NCBI GenBank assembly: GCA_943788815.1
Contig: CALSRS010000002.1
Location: 183,062 to 247,061, forward strand
Length of the DNA stretch: 64,000 bases
Direction: 5' to 3'
DNA from: an uncultured Gammaproteobacteria bacterium
GTDB taxonomy: Bacteria; Pseudomonadota; Gammaproteobacteria; Eutrophobiales; Eutrophobiaceae
The notes under the pieces are model-generated. The model saw only the letters and a program-made list of their open reading frames with translations. It had not been told where the DNA came from and did not search any database. Of this stretch, positions 20,229 through 29,976 are shown piece by piece. Within the stretch, counting starts at the first letter, position 1, and each line of letters starts with the position of its first letter. The translations under genes and the position numbers were made by a program.

Positions 20229-20553
20229 TTAAGTATCTATATTTTTCATGTCGATCTCAACATCAGAATTTGGAGTGCGTTTCTCTGCAACCCCATACTT
20301 AATATAATGCGTGACTGGATCGATATCAGAAATTGCTATATCAGGATATTTTTCAAGATACCACTCCTCATCAAAAACACCAGACTTACTTAAGATGCGC
20401 GATAGTCTTTTTAGGTTTAATGTTCCCAATATGAAGTCATCTTTAACAATGGTATTCCTGGTAATTTAAACTCATTTAACAACGCGATTATAGTATACCC
20501 AATCTGCGCCCTGGTTTTTAATAATGATTCTTTATTTAACATCAACTCATTTT
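20229..20553 (-). pseudogene. Decayed tail with WYL-YPD-HY-EGR repeat
   Basis: An open frame (20229-20429, 66 residues) encodes one copy of the glycan-locus repeat: SGVFDEEWYLEKYPDIA, then DPVTHYIKYGVAEKRTP. Just upstream, a second frame (to about 20550) encodes NLKNELMLNKESLLKTRAQI, which resumes the coiled-coil end of the RgpF-like gene. Reading through therefore needs two frameshifts. I read this as the 3' end of one decayed multi-domain gene with the pieces at 20554-22691. The function of the repeat is unknown. Confidence 0.6.
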
Positions 20554-21669
20554 TTAAATTTCACTGATTTTATTAGTTGAAATATCCAATTGTTTATTTG
20601 TGGATTCCAATTGTTTATTGATATTTTCTATTTTTGCATTTGATTCATTGGAGAATTCTTCATATTTTTCACGTAGCGTTTCAATTTCTTTCAGTGCGCT
20701 CTCATAAGCCAGATTCTTTTCAGCTAGCAAATTTTTAGTTCCAATTAACTCGACATCAATATTTGCAATCCTGTACTGTTGACCATAGAGTGCAGTTGCA
20801 AAATCGCGTCCCAACTCAAAAATTTTTTGTTTATTATTTTCAGTTAATCTTGTGCTAATTTCACGCGTCTCCTGCCCTTTACTTCGAATAATGCAAGCAA
20901 AAATACGTTCCATTGCATGTGCTTTTGAAAAATCTGAGGAATAACCTGGTTCAAAATCATCAATGGTTAGTTTAGAGTTTTCAAAAGATTCTATAATTGG
21001 ACTCATTCGACACCAAAACATACTTCCTCTAAAGTATTTTAGAGTTAGATCTGAAATACCGAGTTGCTTTCCCAGAAGTCTCATGAATTTTTCATTTAAA
21101 TTTTTATTAGCGGCTATATCATTAGAAGATTTGCCGCTTAATAATCCACGGGGGCCAATCATCCCAATTTTCGGATTAGCTTTAAACTCTGATAAAATAT
21201 AATTTACTCTCGCAGGAGAGCCCAAAAGCCCTTCGTATAATTTAATCCTCCACCTTTCTCCTTCCAGTTCACCGGATGCAATAACACTTTTTTTGGTGTG
21301 TAATTTAAGACAATAGTCATACTGTTTATTGTGTTCAATTATATGGTTTATAACTGTAACAAATGGTCCAATATCCATTCCGCGATTTGGGCATTCTAAA
21401 ATTATTGCACCCGGATTCGCTTTATATATTTCTTTACTAATACTATCGAGTTGTTCTCGGCTATGTTCAAGACTAAGGGTAATATAGAGGTCATGATTAA
21501 CATGTCGCATGCTCATCAGGTACAGTAAAATTTCCCACCAGAGGTCGTGATAATAAATATGTATAATTATTGCCACTTTTTTAGACTCTAATATTTCTGA
21601 GTCTTGATTTATTAAGCCAATGGGTCCGACTAATCCTTTCTCGTTGTGCTCATTGAAAATTGATAGCAT
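20554..21669 (-). CDS. Rhamnan synthesis F-like protein (RgpF family), broken 5' end
   Basis: The 371 residues match the RgpF family (PF05045): VAIIIHIYYHDLWWEILLYL, the CPNRGMDIGPFV block, CLKLHTKKS and RWRIKLYEGLLGSPARV with MIGPRGLL. A coiled coil fills the last 60 residues. RgpF-type proteins are glycosyltransferase-like factors of rhamnose-rich polymers. The same frame stays open upstream of the ATG to a TAG at 21787-21789 and encodes a second KWRIK..EGLLSPPAQ copy, so the listed start is not the original one. The gene has probably lost its 5' part. Confidence 0.7.
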   Translation of the reverse strand: MLSIFNEHNEKGLVGPIGLINQDSEILESKKVAIIIHIYYHDLWWEILLYLMSMRHVNHDLYITLSLEHSREQLDSISKEIYKANPGAIILECPNRGMDIGPFVTVINHIIEHNKQYDYCLKLHTKKSVIASGELEGERWRIKLYEGLLGSPARVNYILSEFKANPKIGMIGPRGLLSGKSSNDIAANKNLNEKFMRLLGKQLGISDLTLKYFRGSMFWCRMSPIIESFENSKLTIDDFEPGYSSDFSKAHAMERIFACIIRSKGQETREISTRLTENNKQKIFELGRDFATALYGQQYRIANIDVELIGTKNLLAEKNLAYESALKEIETLREKYEEFSNESNAKIENINKQLESTNKQLDISTNKISEI

Positions 21670-21789
21670 TTCGTCAGTTTGAGCAGGTGGACTAAGTAAA
21701 CCTTCAAAGAATTTAATTCTCCATTTCGCACTCCCCTCCTCTTCAGATAGAAAAAGCTCGTTTTTTAAATTTCTAAGTTTTTGCTTCTA

Positions 21790-22691
21790 CATTTCGAACT
21801 TTATTTGTCGCTAACATACCAGTATGCAGTAATTCTGAAAATGATTTAGCCGATGCATTAAACTCGTTTCTTATTTTATTTAACTTGACATGATCGGTTT
21901 TCTTTTCTGCCGAAAAGACCAATTTTCGATTAATCTATATGTGTCTTTTAACCAAGTTGATAATTCTGGATTCTTAATAACGCTGGAGCTGGATTCATTG
22001 TGATGTCTATGTTCATCCGAAATATAATTTTCTATTTCCAATATGCGGTTTTTCGTTATTCGCAAGAATTTGATCTTGAGGATATTTTCAATTTTTCCAA
22101 CCTGGCTCTGCCAATCCGTTAGAAAATCATCATAACTAATGAAAATTCTAGGTAACTTACGCGTGGAATATTCTGCATCTAAAACATGTCGAAGCCATAA
22201 TAAATATCCATAATGTGGGTCTAACAAATCTCTCTTTTGCAACGATGCCGCAACTTCAAGAGGGTTTCTAAATGGGATAATGATTACCGGCCTAACGCCA
22301 ATGTCTTTTAAGCACTCAAGCCAAAATTGAGTCATTCGACAAATTCGAGGGATCCTTCAAAACAAATAATTCTTCTCCACTAAATTCACTGTTTAATGTA
22401 GATATGGCTTTTGTTTTAAATTCTTTATAATTGTCGGTTTGATACCAGTCTTTATTAAATTCCCGCCAATCGTGCCAGCTAGAATCAGCTGAAGACCAAT
22501 ATGCTTTCATTAATTTTATAAATAGCTTTTGATTCCCAGTGACCAGTAACATTACCATCATTTCCAGGCATGATGGTTTTGGGAATACCGCAACCTAACA
22601 AGTTTAGAACACGTGTCAAAGCACTTGTTCCAGACCGATGCATCCCTAAAACAATGACACATGACCGAGGTCTTGGTGATTTGTTTCATCT
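21790..22691 (-). pseudogene. Frameshifted sulfotransferase domain
   Basis: Three frames together read as one sulfotransferase. About 22691-22500 gives CVIVLGMHRSGTSALTRVLN, with the PAPS 5'-phosphosulfate loop. The frame 22561-22316 gives SSWHDWREFNKDWYQ and ends LKDPS. The frame 22335-21880 gives RICRMTQFWLECL and the 3'-phosphate site IIPFRNPLEVAASL. The break at 22340 is a single extra C in a CCC run. A last frame to 21790 encodes a helical linker leading into the RgpF-like part, so both may once have been one protein. Confidence 0.7.
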
Positions 22692-22800
22692 TTAATAAGA
22701 ATTGCGCTTAATGTTTAATAGAAATAATATACAGCAGCATTAATACTTTCTCACATTTTTTGAATAAATACTATAATAATCTGCTTGCTGTGCAATAAAT

Positions 22801-23265
22801 ATGTCAAGATACTTTTCATCTGCTCACCAATTGGATTTCTTCAGATTTTTAGACATATTTCATTACATATTTATACAATCTAAAATACGCATAACTAATG
22901 ATCATGAATGTAATTACAATTACTATAATTCCTATGTTAAATTTTTTCAAATTCATAAATCATCTGTCCTCTCAGAGGAAGAAATACTTGCAAAAGAAAA
23001 ATTAAAGACAATTAAAATACTAAAAAATCGAAATTTTTTAAACAATGGTATCTATCAAAATATACTGATGTGGCGAAAGCAGGAGTAGATCCGTCTGAAC
23101 ATTACTTAATGCATGGTGCCAATGAAGGTCGAAATCCATCCGACTAGTATTTAATACCTATATTATCTTAGATCTATATAAAGATGTACGTGATAGCGAT
23201 ATGAATCCACTACTTCACTATATAATCATGGTAAAAAAGAAGGTCGCTTCATGTTGCCCTAAAGA
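22801..23265 (+). pseudogene. Decayed N-terminal module with two WYL-YPD-HY-EGR repeats
   Basis: The frame from ATG 22801 is open to 23088. From about 23041 the meaningful reading continues one frame over as QWYLSKYTDVAKAGVDPSEH and HGANEGRNPSD, stops at a TAG, and resumes in a third frame with a second degenerate unit (LDLYKDVRDSDMNPLLHY, then NHGKKEGRFMLP). This matches the module seen at 38158 and 39081. It is probably the former 5' part of the multi-domain glycosyltransferase that follows. Confidence 0.6.
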
Positions 23266-23447
23266 TTAATATAAAAAAATCAAAATGAACAAACAATTTT
23301 TTACCATTATATAAATATAAAGTTTGAAAATTAAATCAATAAATAAACCAAAAGAACATTAGATAAAGAAAAATAAATCCGCAATATTACTAAATACTTT
23401 CGCAGAAAGCTGTCCACTTAGTCGAGAAATTCACCGCCCCCTACTAA

Positions 23448-26048
23448 TTGTTGGTGGTGGTCCAAGTAATGCTTATTTTGATAAGCGTAGAGTTCCTGCT
23501 AATCCCTGTAATCTTTCGTGTTAATTTATTCATGCTTGAATCAGATTATCGATTTGGTCAACATGTTGATGCTGTATTTTGGAGCATTTACAGAAGAATA
23601 TTACATTCTGGTCTTCAAGTAGTAATGGAATGTGATTCCTATCAAATCAATAATTTCTTCAGACCACCAGACTTAATGAAAAACTCGTTAGCCTATCTTC
23701 AAGGAAGAGACTGCTACTCACGCCCGTCTTTATCTCAACCAAAATTCTGGCACTGGGATCTATTTCGCTTAATCCCAGAATTTGATGATTTTTTCTTTAA
23801 TAGAAAACATGGAGGACTTCCAACTACAGCTTTTCAAGCATTTGCTACAGGATTAATACTTGGATTTCGCAATATTTTTCTTTCTGGAATTGATTTTTAT
23901 TCACCGCTAAAAATAACTGATAATTCAATAAGTAACCGTTATGGACATAAATTGCCTGATTATTTATTGCCACTAATTGCAAAAAGCCATAAAGAAAGCG
24001 GTTATGAAGTTAATAAACATAGTAAAAATATTGATCTATTGTTCCTTGAAATGCTACGTCGTTTATATCCCGAAGCAAATATTTTTTGCACATCTAAAGA
24101 ATCACCCCTGTCTGATTATCTTAATGTAAGTACGTTCCGACAAGACCATTTCGAACCTAAATCCATGAAAAGCTATAAAAATATGAAAATATTTCATGAA
24201 ACATATAAGCGGATCTTATATAAAAAGCTTGGGAAGATAGGCGAGGTTCAATATATTAATGGTAAATTATCTGGATGGGCATGGAATTCTAACGAGCCTT
24301 ACAGTCAACAAACAATTGAAATACTAGATGATAATGAAGAGATTTTTCTTCAATTCGCACCCAACCAATATAAACATGAACTGGATATGAGCGGAATTGG
24401 TCAAGCAATGAATGGGTTTACCTCAATTATATCCAATCAACCAAAACTATCTCACAAGGAATGTTTGACCATTCGTTTTGCAAATGGAAATGAACTTTAT
24501 GGCAGCCCCATTTATCTTTCAGGAGATGCAAAGGAAAATAGTAGTTCAAATAATCAAAGCACTCAATTACTGGAACAAGATAAAATAATTGAATCTATTC
24601 GTTCCTCTGGTCTTTTTGATGAGGAATGGTATGAAGCAAACTATCCATGGGCAAAAAAGAAATCCATGGGACTCATAGAACATTTTATATATATTGGCGC
24701 ACGAATGGGCTACAAACCAAATCCTTCATTTGAGTATAAAAACAATATTTCTCAAAGTGCTACAGATACAAGTAACATAGAGTATTTTTTAATGACTATT
24801 AAGGCAGATAGTAATTCAAATAACCAGGATTCTTTTAAAACTCATGAAAACAATACATATATACCTGGGATATCTAGCAAGAAAATTAATAATGTATTTT
24901 TGAAATATCCAAAACGCCGTGGTAGTGGGCGAAAAGGAATCAAATCTCTATCCTACAACCTAGACCATTTTTGGTACGAAAATGATGATTCATACAAAGC
25001 TAAGTACTTTTTAACAACCAAACAATTGCTACCCCCAAATCTCAAAAATCTTCTTATAATTGGCCATAACTGGAACTTATCTACAGGCGTGAGCAGATCA
25101 ATATCTCATTATATGAATGTCATGATGGAAAGAGATGATATAAATATTACTAGTATTGAATTGGAAAATAATGCCACTGCATCTATTCTTGAAAATGACA
25201 TTAAAACTAGTGACTTCGTGATTTTTAATAGCATTGCATTATTCATGAACCATGATGGTTTTGCCGAATTAATAAAAGAATGTGACCCTAATCGTTATGC
25301 AATTTATCCACATGAAACGGAATGGGGTTTTGACACTTTCCAGAAACAGCAACCAGAACGCTATTCTCAATTCAAAAAGTTAGCTCGTAAGAGCAATTTC
25401 TTTTGTGTTTCACATATGCAAGCAAAATTACTTAAAAATAGATTCAGCACAATAAATACTCATATCATATACGAAACAACAACATTATCATGTGGTTTTA
25501 ATATTAAAAAAATTCGACATGATATACAAAAAGAGTCACCGGTACGGATTATTATGGCTGGGACAATTCAGCCTAGAAAGGGAGTAACGCTATTCTCAGA
25601 AACAGCGGATTTAGCAAAATCTAGCGGTAAAAACTGGCAATTTATTTGGGCTGGCAAGCCTCATATTGAAGAAGTCTACAAGTCAAATAATGTAGAATTT
25701 GTTGGCGCTCTTGAGGGAGACGAGTACTTTAAGTTTCTTCAAGAATGCGACGTATTTTTTCTATCATCTATAGATGATCCATTTCCATTATCATGCCTCG
25801 AAGCGATACATTTCTATAAACGTCTTATAGTGTTCAAGGAGACGGGAATATCAGAGATTGTTAGCGATCTTAGTGGAGCGAAAATTTATAACGCTCATAA
25901 TCCAGAAGCAGCATTTCGCGCATTGGAAACGGTGGTAGCTAGTAACATTGATGTAGAGATGTTCTCGATTCTAGGTGAAAAATTTCGGGTAGTAAATTTT
26001 ATTCTGCGTATTAACAACGCAATATCGGATTGCATAAATCGAAATTAA
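23448..26048 (+). CDS. Multi-domain glycosyltransferase (GT42-like plus GT4), 5' frameshift
   Basis: Residues about 1-230 resemble GT42 sialyltransferases: GLPTTAFQAFATGLILGFR, LSGIDFYSP and FCTSKESPLSDYL. The nucleotide-binding start of that fold, LLIVGGGPSNAYFDKRRVPA, lies in another frame at about 23440-23505, so the TTG start at 23448 is not real and a one-base shift near 23510 breaks the domain. About 265-365 is a GWAWN module, about 385-430 one WYL..HF repeat, and about 530-866 a GT4 domain (IMAGTIQPRKGV, FVGALEGDEYF, DPFPLSCLEA). The GT4 half is intact and could work alone. Confidence 0.65.
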   Translation: MLVVVQVMLILISVEFLLIPVIFRVNLFMLESDYRFGQHVDAVFWSIYRRILHSGLQVVMECDSYQINNFFRPPDLMKNSLAYLQGRDCYSRPSLSQPKFWHWDLFRLIPEFDDFFFNRKHGGLPTTAFQAFATGLILGFRNIFLSGIDFYSPLKITDNSISNRYGHKLPDYLLPLIAKSHKESGYEVNKHSKNIDLLFLEMLRRLYPEANIFCTSKESPLSDYLNVSTFRQDHFEPKSMKSYKNMKIFHETYKRILYKKLGKIGEVQYINGKLSGWAWNSNEPYSQQTIEILDDNEEIFLQFAPNQYKHELDMSGIGQAMNGFTSIISNQPKLSHKECLTIRFANGNELYGSPIYLSGDAKENSSSNNQSTQLLEQDKIIESIRSSGLFDEEWYEANYPWAKKKSMGLIEHFIYIGARMGYKPNPSFEYKNNISQSATDTSNIEYFLMTIKADSNSNNQDSFKTHENNTYIPGISSKKINNVFLKYPKRRGSGRKGIKSLSYNLDHFWYENDDSYKAKYFLTTKQLLPPNLKNLLIIGHNWNLSTGVSRSISHYMNVMMERDDINITSIELENNATASILENDIKTSDFVIFNSIALFMNHDGFAELIKECDPNRYAIYPHETEWGFDTFQKQQPERYSQFKKLARKSNFFCVSHMQAKLLKNRFSTINTHIIYETTTLSCGFNIKKIRHDIQKESPVRIIMAGTIQPRKGVTLFSETADLAKSSGKNWQFIWAGKPHIEEVYKSNNVEFVGALEGDEYFKFLQECDVFFLSSIDDPFPLSCLEAIHFYKRLIVFKETGISEIVSDLSGAKIYNAHNPEAAFRALETVVASNIDVEMFSILGEKFRVVNFILRINNAISDCINRN

Positions 26049-26144
26049 CAAATATGTGTATCCCGTCAAAGCATATGAGACAGAATTGAGCTGATTTCTA
26101 AGAGAGACTTCTGATAAGTTAAACTTATAAATAGGAGTCTCATT

Positions 26145-26504
26145 ATGAGCAATAATAGCGAGAAATTAGTTAAAGATATACGTCGTCGTACCCGTAAGAA
26201 GTATTCCTCTGAAGAAAAGATCCGAATTGTACTGGAAGGGATGCGTGGAGAAGAAAGCATTGCCGAGCTGTGTCGCCGTGAAGGATTGAATCAAAACGTG
26301 TATTACCGCTGGAGTAAGGAGTTCCTGGAAGCGGGTAAACAGCGTCTGGCGGGCGATATAAAACGGGAAGCAAACTCCACTGAAGTGACCGACCTGAAGA
26401 AAGAAAATGACCAGCTCAAACGCCTGGTGGCTGACATCATGCTGAAGAACGAGGTACTTAAAAAAAGTGTGCTTGGCTTGGAGTCGACCTGGGAAGACGA
26501 ATGA
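26145..26504 (+). CDS. IS3-family transposase OrfA
   Basis: This 119-residue DNA-binding protein has the helix-turn-helix of IS3-family OrfA: RKKYSSEEKIRIVLEGMRGE, then IAELCRREGLNQNVYYRWSK. A leucine-zipper-like helix at the end (DLKKENDQLKRLVADIMLKN) serves multimerisation. It overlaps orfB by four bases (ATGA), so orfB may be translated by coupling or made as an OrfAB frameshift fusion; I saw no obvious A6G slippery run at the junction. Confidence 0.92.
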   Translation: MSNNSEKLVKDIRRRTRKKYSSEEKIRIVLEGMRGEESIAELCRREGLNQNVYYRWSKEFLEAGKQRLAGDIKREANSTEVTDLKKENDQLKRLVADIMLKNEVLKKSVLGLESTWEDE

Positions 26505-27487
26505 GTCTTTCAGCAGCTGAAAAGCTGGAAGTGATCCGCTTGGTAGAGGCGTCGGAATTACCCGTGAAACGCACTCTGGCCGAGTTAGGTGTGAGCCGCA
26601 GCAGTTTCTATCGTTGGTATCGGCAATACCTGGATGATGGTCCAGAGGGCCTGGAGCCAGATAATCGGTCCCCGAGACAGTTCTGGAATAAGATACCTGA
26701 GATGGTGAAGGAGCAGTGTCTGGAGCTCGCGTTACAGTACCCTGACAAATCGCCTCGGGAACTTGCCTGGACCATCACCGATGAGCACAACTACTTCATC
26801 TCGGAATCCAGCGTTTATCGACTGTTAAAGCAGTACGATCTCATTACCAGTCCTGCTTATATCCTGATGCAAGCGGGTGATTCGTTTCAGAATCCAACAC
26901 GACGAGTCAACGAGCTTTGGCAGACTGACTTCACCTACTTTCGTATTGTTGGTTGGGGGTGGTATTACCTGTCCACTGTTCTAGATGATTACTCCCGCTA
27001 CATCATTGCCTGGAAGTTAACAACCAGCATGGCAGCTGATGACGTGAAGCAGACGCTGGATGCGGCGATTGAGACCACGGGAGTCAACGAGATAACGGTC
27101 AAACACCGACCTCGCTTACTGAGTGATAACGGGCCTTGTTATATCTCCTCGGAATTGAAGGATTATCTGAGTAAATATCAGATGCAACACACCCGTGGCG
27201 CACCGTACCATCCCATGACACAAGGCAAGATAGAGCGATATCACCGCTCCATGAAGAACGTCGTGAAGCTGGAGCACTATTATTATCCGTGGGAACTCGA
27301 ACATGCTATCCGGCAATTTGTACAATACTACAATCATGAACGTTACCATGAGTCACTTGATAATATTACGCCGGCAGATATGTATTTTGGCCGCTATCAT
27401 GAAATTATGGATAGAAGAACCATTATCAAATACGAAACATTACAACAGAGGAGAAAGGAAAATTTAAGAATATATATAAATCAGTGA
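26501..27487 (+). CDS. IS3-family transposase OrfB (DDE integrase core)
   Basis: The 328 residues contain an N-terminal HTH_21-type region (ELGVSRSSFYRWYRQY) and an rve integrase core. The DDE residues are visible in WQTDFTYF, LLSDNGPCY and GKIERYHRSMK, followed by the usual YNHERYHESLDNITPADMYF. The frame is intact, so the element may still be active. Confidence 0.95.
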   Translation: MSLSAAEKLEVIRLVEASELPVKRTLAELGVSRSSFYRWYRQYLDDGPEGLEPDNRSPRQFWNKIPEMVKEQCLELALQYPDKSPRELAWTITDEHNYFISESSVYRLLKQYDLITSPAYILMQAGDSFQNPTRRVNELWQTDFTYFRIVGWGWYYLSTVLDDYSRYIIAWKLTTSMAADDVKQTLDAAIETTGVNEITVKHRPRLLSDNGPCYISSELKDYLSKYQMQHTRGAPYHPMTQGKIERYHRSMKNVVKLEHYYYPWELEHAIRQFVQYYNHERYHESLDNITPADMYFGRYHEIMDRRTIIKYETLQQRRKENLRIYINQ

Positions 27488-27560
27488 AACAAGACTATAA
27501 TAGTTAAAAGTCTCTCTTAACATTTACGCTATTTTGTCCCAAATCTTTTGACGACTTACA

Positions 27561-27844
27561 AATGTAACATATGTTGATGTATATCGTTGCCTATTCCAAA
27601 TTCATAGCCATCATTGACACTTTAGAATGAAGATCTAGTCAGAAAATACTTTATGCTAAATATATTAAGTTAATTACAAAGTTTAATACTCCCAAGCTCA
27701 CAGTGTTCATTATAACAATTTTTAACACTTACACTTTATGATTACTGAGGTTCAAATCTAATCATAAATAGAAATCAACCACCTAAAAATGGTAGAATCA
27801 AAAACATTTATACTTAAACAGCATTTTTTATAACTTTTTACAAT
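27561..27844. other. AT-rich spacer without recognised gene
   Basis: Between the right end of the insertion sequence and the HddC-like pseudogene lie about 280 AT-rich bases with no convincing frame, hairpin or repeat. They may be decayed coding or promoter sequence of the heptose genes. Confidence 0.5.
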
Positions 27845-28614
27845 ATGAATACAATTCCTAGTTTACTAGTCTTGGCAGGAGGTTTTGGCACAAGGCTTTC
27901 TAGCGAGCTTTCAGGTAGCCCTAAGCCTCTTGCTCCAATTGGTAATTCCTGTTTTTTAGCCTATCTATTAGAAGCATGGAAAACATTCTGGCGTGAGGCG
28001 TTACGCCTTTTTGTTACACCTATCAGGGCGGACCAGATCATTAAGCTTTCTTCGTGAACATGAAGACAAATCGACTTGTGGACTGCGATTGGACTACCGA
28101 TTATAGAACCTACTCCTTTAGGGACGGGAGGTGGAGCTATTGCCAACGCAATTAATGAGAGTTAGGCCTGCAAGGTGATTTTGTAATAGCAAATGCAGAT
28201 ACCTGGGTAGGGGAATAGTTTAAAAGGTAATGGCTACTAGCCACCCCACCTTCGATAGGAGTTATTCAAGGTCAACGATACCCACAGGTATGGCGCGATT
28301 AAATTCAATAAAAATTCAGATCATAAAAGAATTTACTGAGACGCAAGATGTAAAAAGGAAGTGGCTGGATCAATGCAGGAATATATCACCTTGAGGCGGC
28401 TTCTTTTTTACAATGGAATGGATTGCCTTGTGTCACGAGAACAAGAGTTCTGTACCCAATCTCATTAAGCGTAAAGAAGTTAAAGCAGTTCCATTAGAAA
28501 CAGAATGTTATTGATATCGGGATTCCGAAAGACTATAAACGTGTTAATCAATGGATTCGGAATCCAGGCAGGGTCTTTGTCAACTATGAATTTAGAAGAA
28601 TTTATTATTCCTGA
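27845..28614 (+). pseudogene. Sugar-1-phosphate nucleotidyltransferase (HddC-like), frameshifted
   Basis: The start LLVLAGGFGTRLSSELSGSP, with KPLAPIGNSCFLAYLLEAW, is the nucleotide-binding signature of HddC/RmlA-type nucleotidyltransferases. The frame ends at 28057. Downstream, other frames continue the fold: GTGGGAIANAIN, GDFVIANADTW and, near the end, VIDIGIPKDYKRVNQWI, which is the conserved C-terminus. Several single-base shifts and stops break it. HddC makes GDP-D-glycero-D-manno-heptose, which fits the HddA- and GmhA-like neighbours. Confidence 0.75.
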
Positions 28615-28926
28615 AACAGCTAGTCTTGAAGATGCAATGGAAATTATTAATGCGAATCATCATGGCTTTGTGCTTGGATTAAATGGTTCTGGGCATGTCG
28701 TTGGGTTTGGCAACTGATGGTGACATTAGGAGACATTTATTATCAGGCAACACCATAAAAGACCCCTTGAAGGCTTGTCTAAACCGAAGAATTCATCTGG
28801 GCAGATGCAAATACTTCACGTGAATCTTTACTCAAACGACTAGACAATAATATTAGAGTTATTCCATTACTTGATTCTAACAAAAAACTTGTCGGAATAA
28901 TCAGTCGTGATTACCTTCCAATACAG
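28586..28926 (+). pseudogene. CBS-domain pair fused to the sugar kinase, frameshifted
   Basis: From ATG 28586 the frame reads MNLEEFIIPETASLEDAMEI and HHGFVLGLNGSGHVVG, a CBS motif. One extra G near 28698 shifts it to LATDGDIRRHLLSG, and one extra A near 28790 shifts it again to EFIWADANTSRESLLKRLDN and KLVGIISRDYLPIQ. That last frame runs without stop into the kinase at 28927. The original protein was therefore probably a CBS-kinase fusion. CBS pairs bind adenine nucleotides and often regulate the fused enzyme. Confidence 0.7.
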
Positions 28927-29976
28927 ATGGAAGCTCCAGTATATGCTCGATCCCGCGCACCCGTACGTATAAGTTTTGGAGGTGGGGGTTCAGATTTAAC
29001 GCATTTCTTTTCTGAACATGGAGGTGCTGTCATTAATGCAACTATAGACCTCTATAGTCATGCCACATTACGAAAACGCGAAGATAATCGAGTACTCATC
29101 TGGTCTCGCGATCTGAATAAAAAAATAGATTCACCTGACCTACATTCTGCTTTACAACATAAAGGTGATTTCCAACTAATCCAGGCTGTCTTAAGAACTA
29201 TACACCCAGATTTTGGATTTGATTTATATATACACTCAGACTTTCCTATGAACTCAGGATTAGGAGGGTCAGCTGTAGTTGCCGCAGCTATACTTGGTTG
29301 TTTTAATCAATTTCGTCAAGATCAATGGGATAATCATGAGTTGGCTGAGCTTGCATTTCAGGCTGAGCGATTATACATGGGGGTTTCTGGTGGTTGGCAG
29401 GATCAATACGCGTCAGTATTTGGTGGCTTCAATTTCATGGAATTTCAAAAAGATAATAATTTGGTTCACCCACTACGCATTCATCCTCAAATACAGCTTG
29501 AATTGGAAGAAAGTTTGGTGATTTGCGACACTGGAATCAGTCACAACTCCGGAGCGATACATGATGACCAGCGTGAAAGGCTTTCAGAATCAGACGTATT
29601 AGACCTGGTAAAAGAAAATGTCCAACTAACCTATCGCTTAAGAGATGATTTACTTAGAGGCAGGCTTCATAAATTTGGTCGATTATTGAATCAGGCATGG
29701 CAACTCAAGAGACAATTTAGCAATAAAATAAGTAATCCCGAGCTTGACTCAATTTATGACCTTGCTCTATCAAATGGGGCTATAGGTGGTAAATTAATGG
29801 GTGCTGGTGGTGGTGGATTCTTTATATTTTATGTAACTCCGTTTGAAAAATATAAAATGATGCAAGCTTTAGAATCGATAGGATTAAATGTTCGACAATT
29901 TCGTTTTGACCATAAGGGACTGCAATCCTGGACAGTCCGAGAATCAAGAAACAGTCATCTTGATAAATTACTATGA
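28927..29976 (+). CDS. hddA: GHMP-family sugar kinase (HddA-like heptose kinase)
   Basis: The 349 residues hold the GHMP motifs: ISFGGGGSDLTHFF near the N-terminus, the ATP loop DFPMNSGLGGSAVVAAA, and the C-terminal GGKLMGAGGGGFFIFYV. The closest known family is D-glycero-D-manno-heptose 7-phosphate kinase (HddA), which fits the GmhA-like gene nearby. The frame is open upstream into a CBS module, so the ATG at 28927 may be an internal start. The stop overlaps the next gene by four bases. Confidence 0.82.
   Translation: MEAPVYARSRAPVRISFGGGGSDLTHFFSEHGGAVINATIDLYSHATLRKREDNRVLIWSRDLNKKIDSPDLHSALQHKGDFQLIQAVLRTIHPDFGFDLYIHSDFPMNSGLGGSAVVAAAILGCFNQFRQDQWDNHELAELAFQAERLYMGVSGGWQDQYASVFGGFNFMEFQKDNNLVHPLRIHPQIQLELEESLVICDTGISHNSGAIHDDQRERLSESDVLDLVKENVQLTYRLRDDLLRGRLHKFGRLLNQAWQLKRQFSNKISNPELDSIYDLALSNGAIGGKLMGAGGGGFFIFYVTPFEKYKMMQALESIGLNVRQFRFDHKGLQSWTVRESRNSHLDKLL

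Larger units (their letters stand above)
26057..27560 (+). mobile_element. IS3-family insertion sequence
   Basis: About 1.5 kb with long imperfect terminal inverted repeats. The left end reads TGTATCCCGTCAAAGCATAT (from 26057) and the right end, on the minus strand, TGTAAGTCGTCAAAAGATTT (from 27560). The match goes on inward through GAGACAGAAT / GGGACAAAAT to a shared TAAGAGAGACTT. Two overlapping transposase frames fill it. Its base composition is visibly richer in GC than the flanks. A target duplication is not clear (ATG occurs at 26054-26056 and 27562-27564), so the exact ends may be off by a base or two. Confidence 0.85.
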
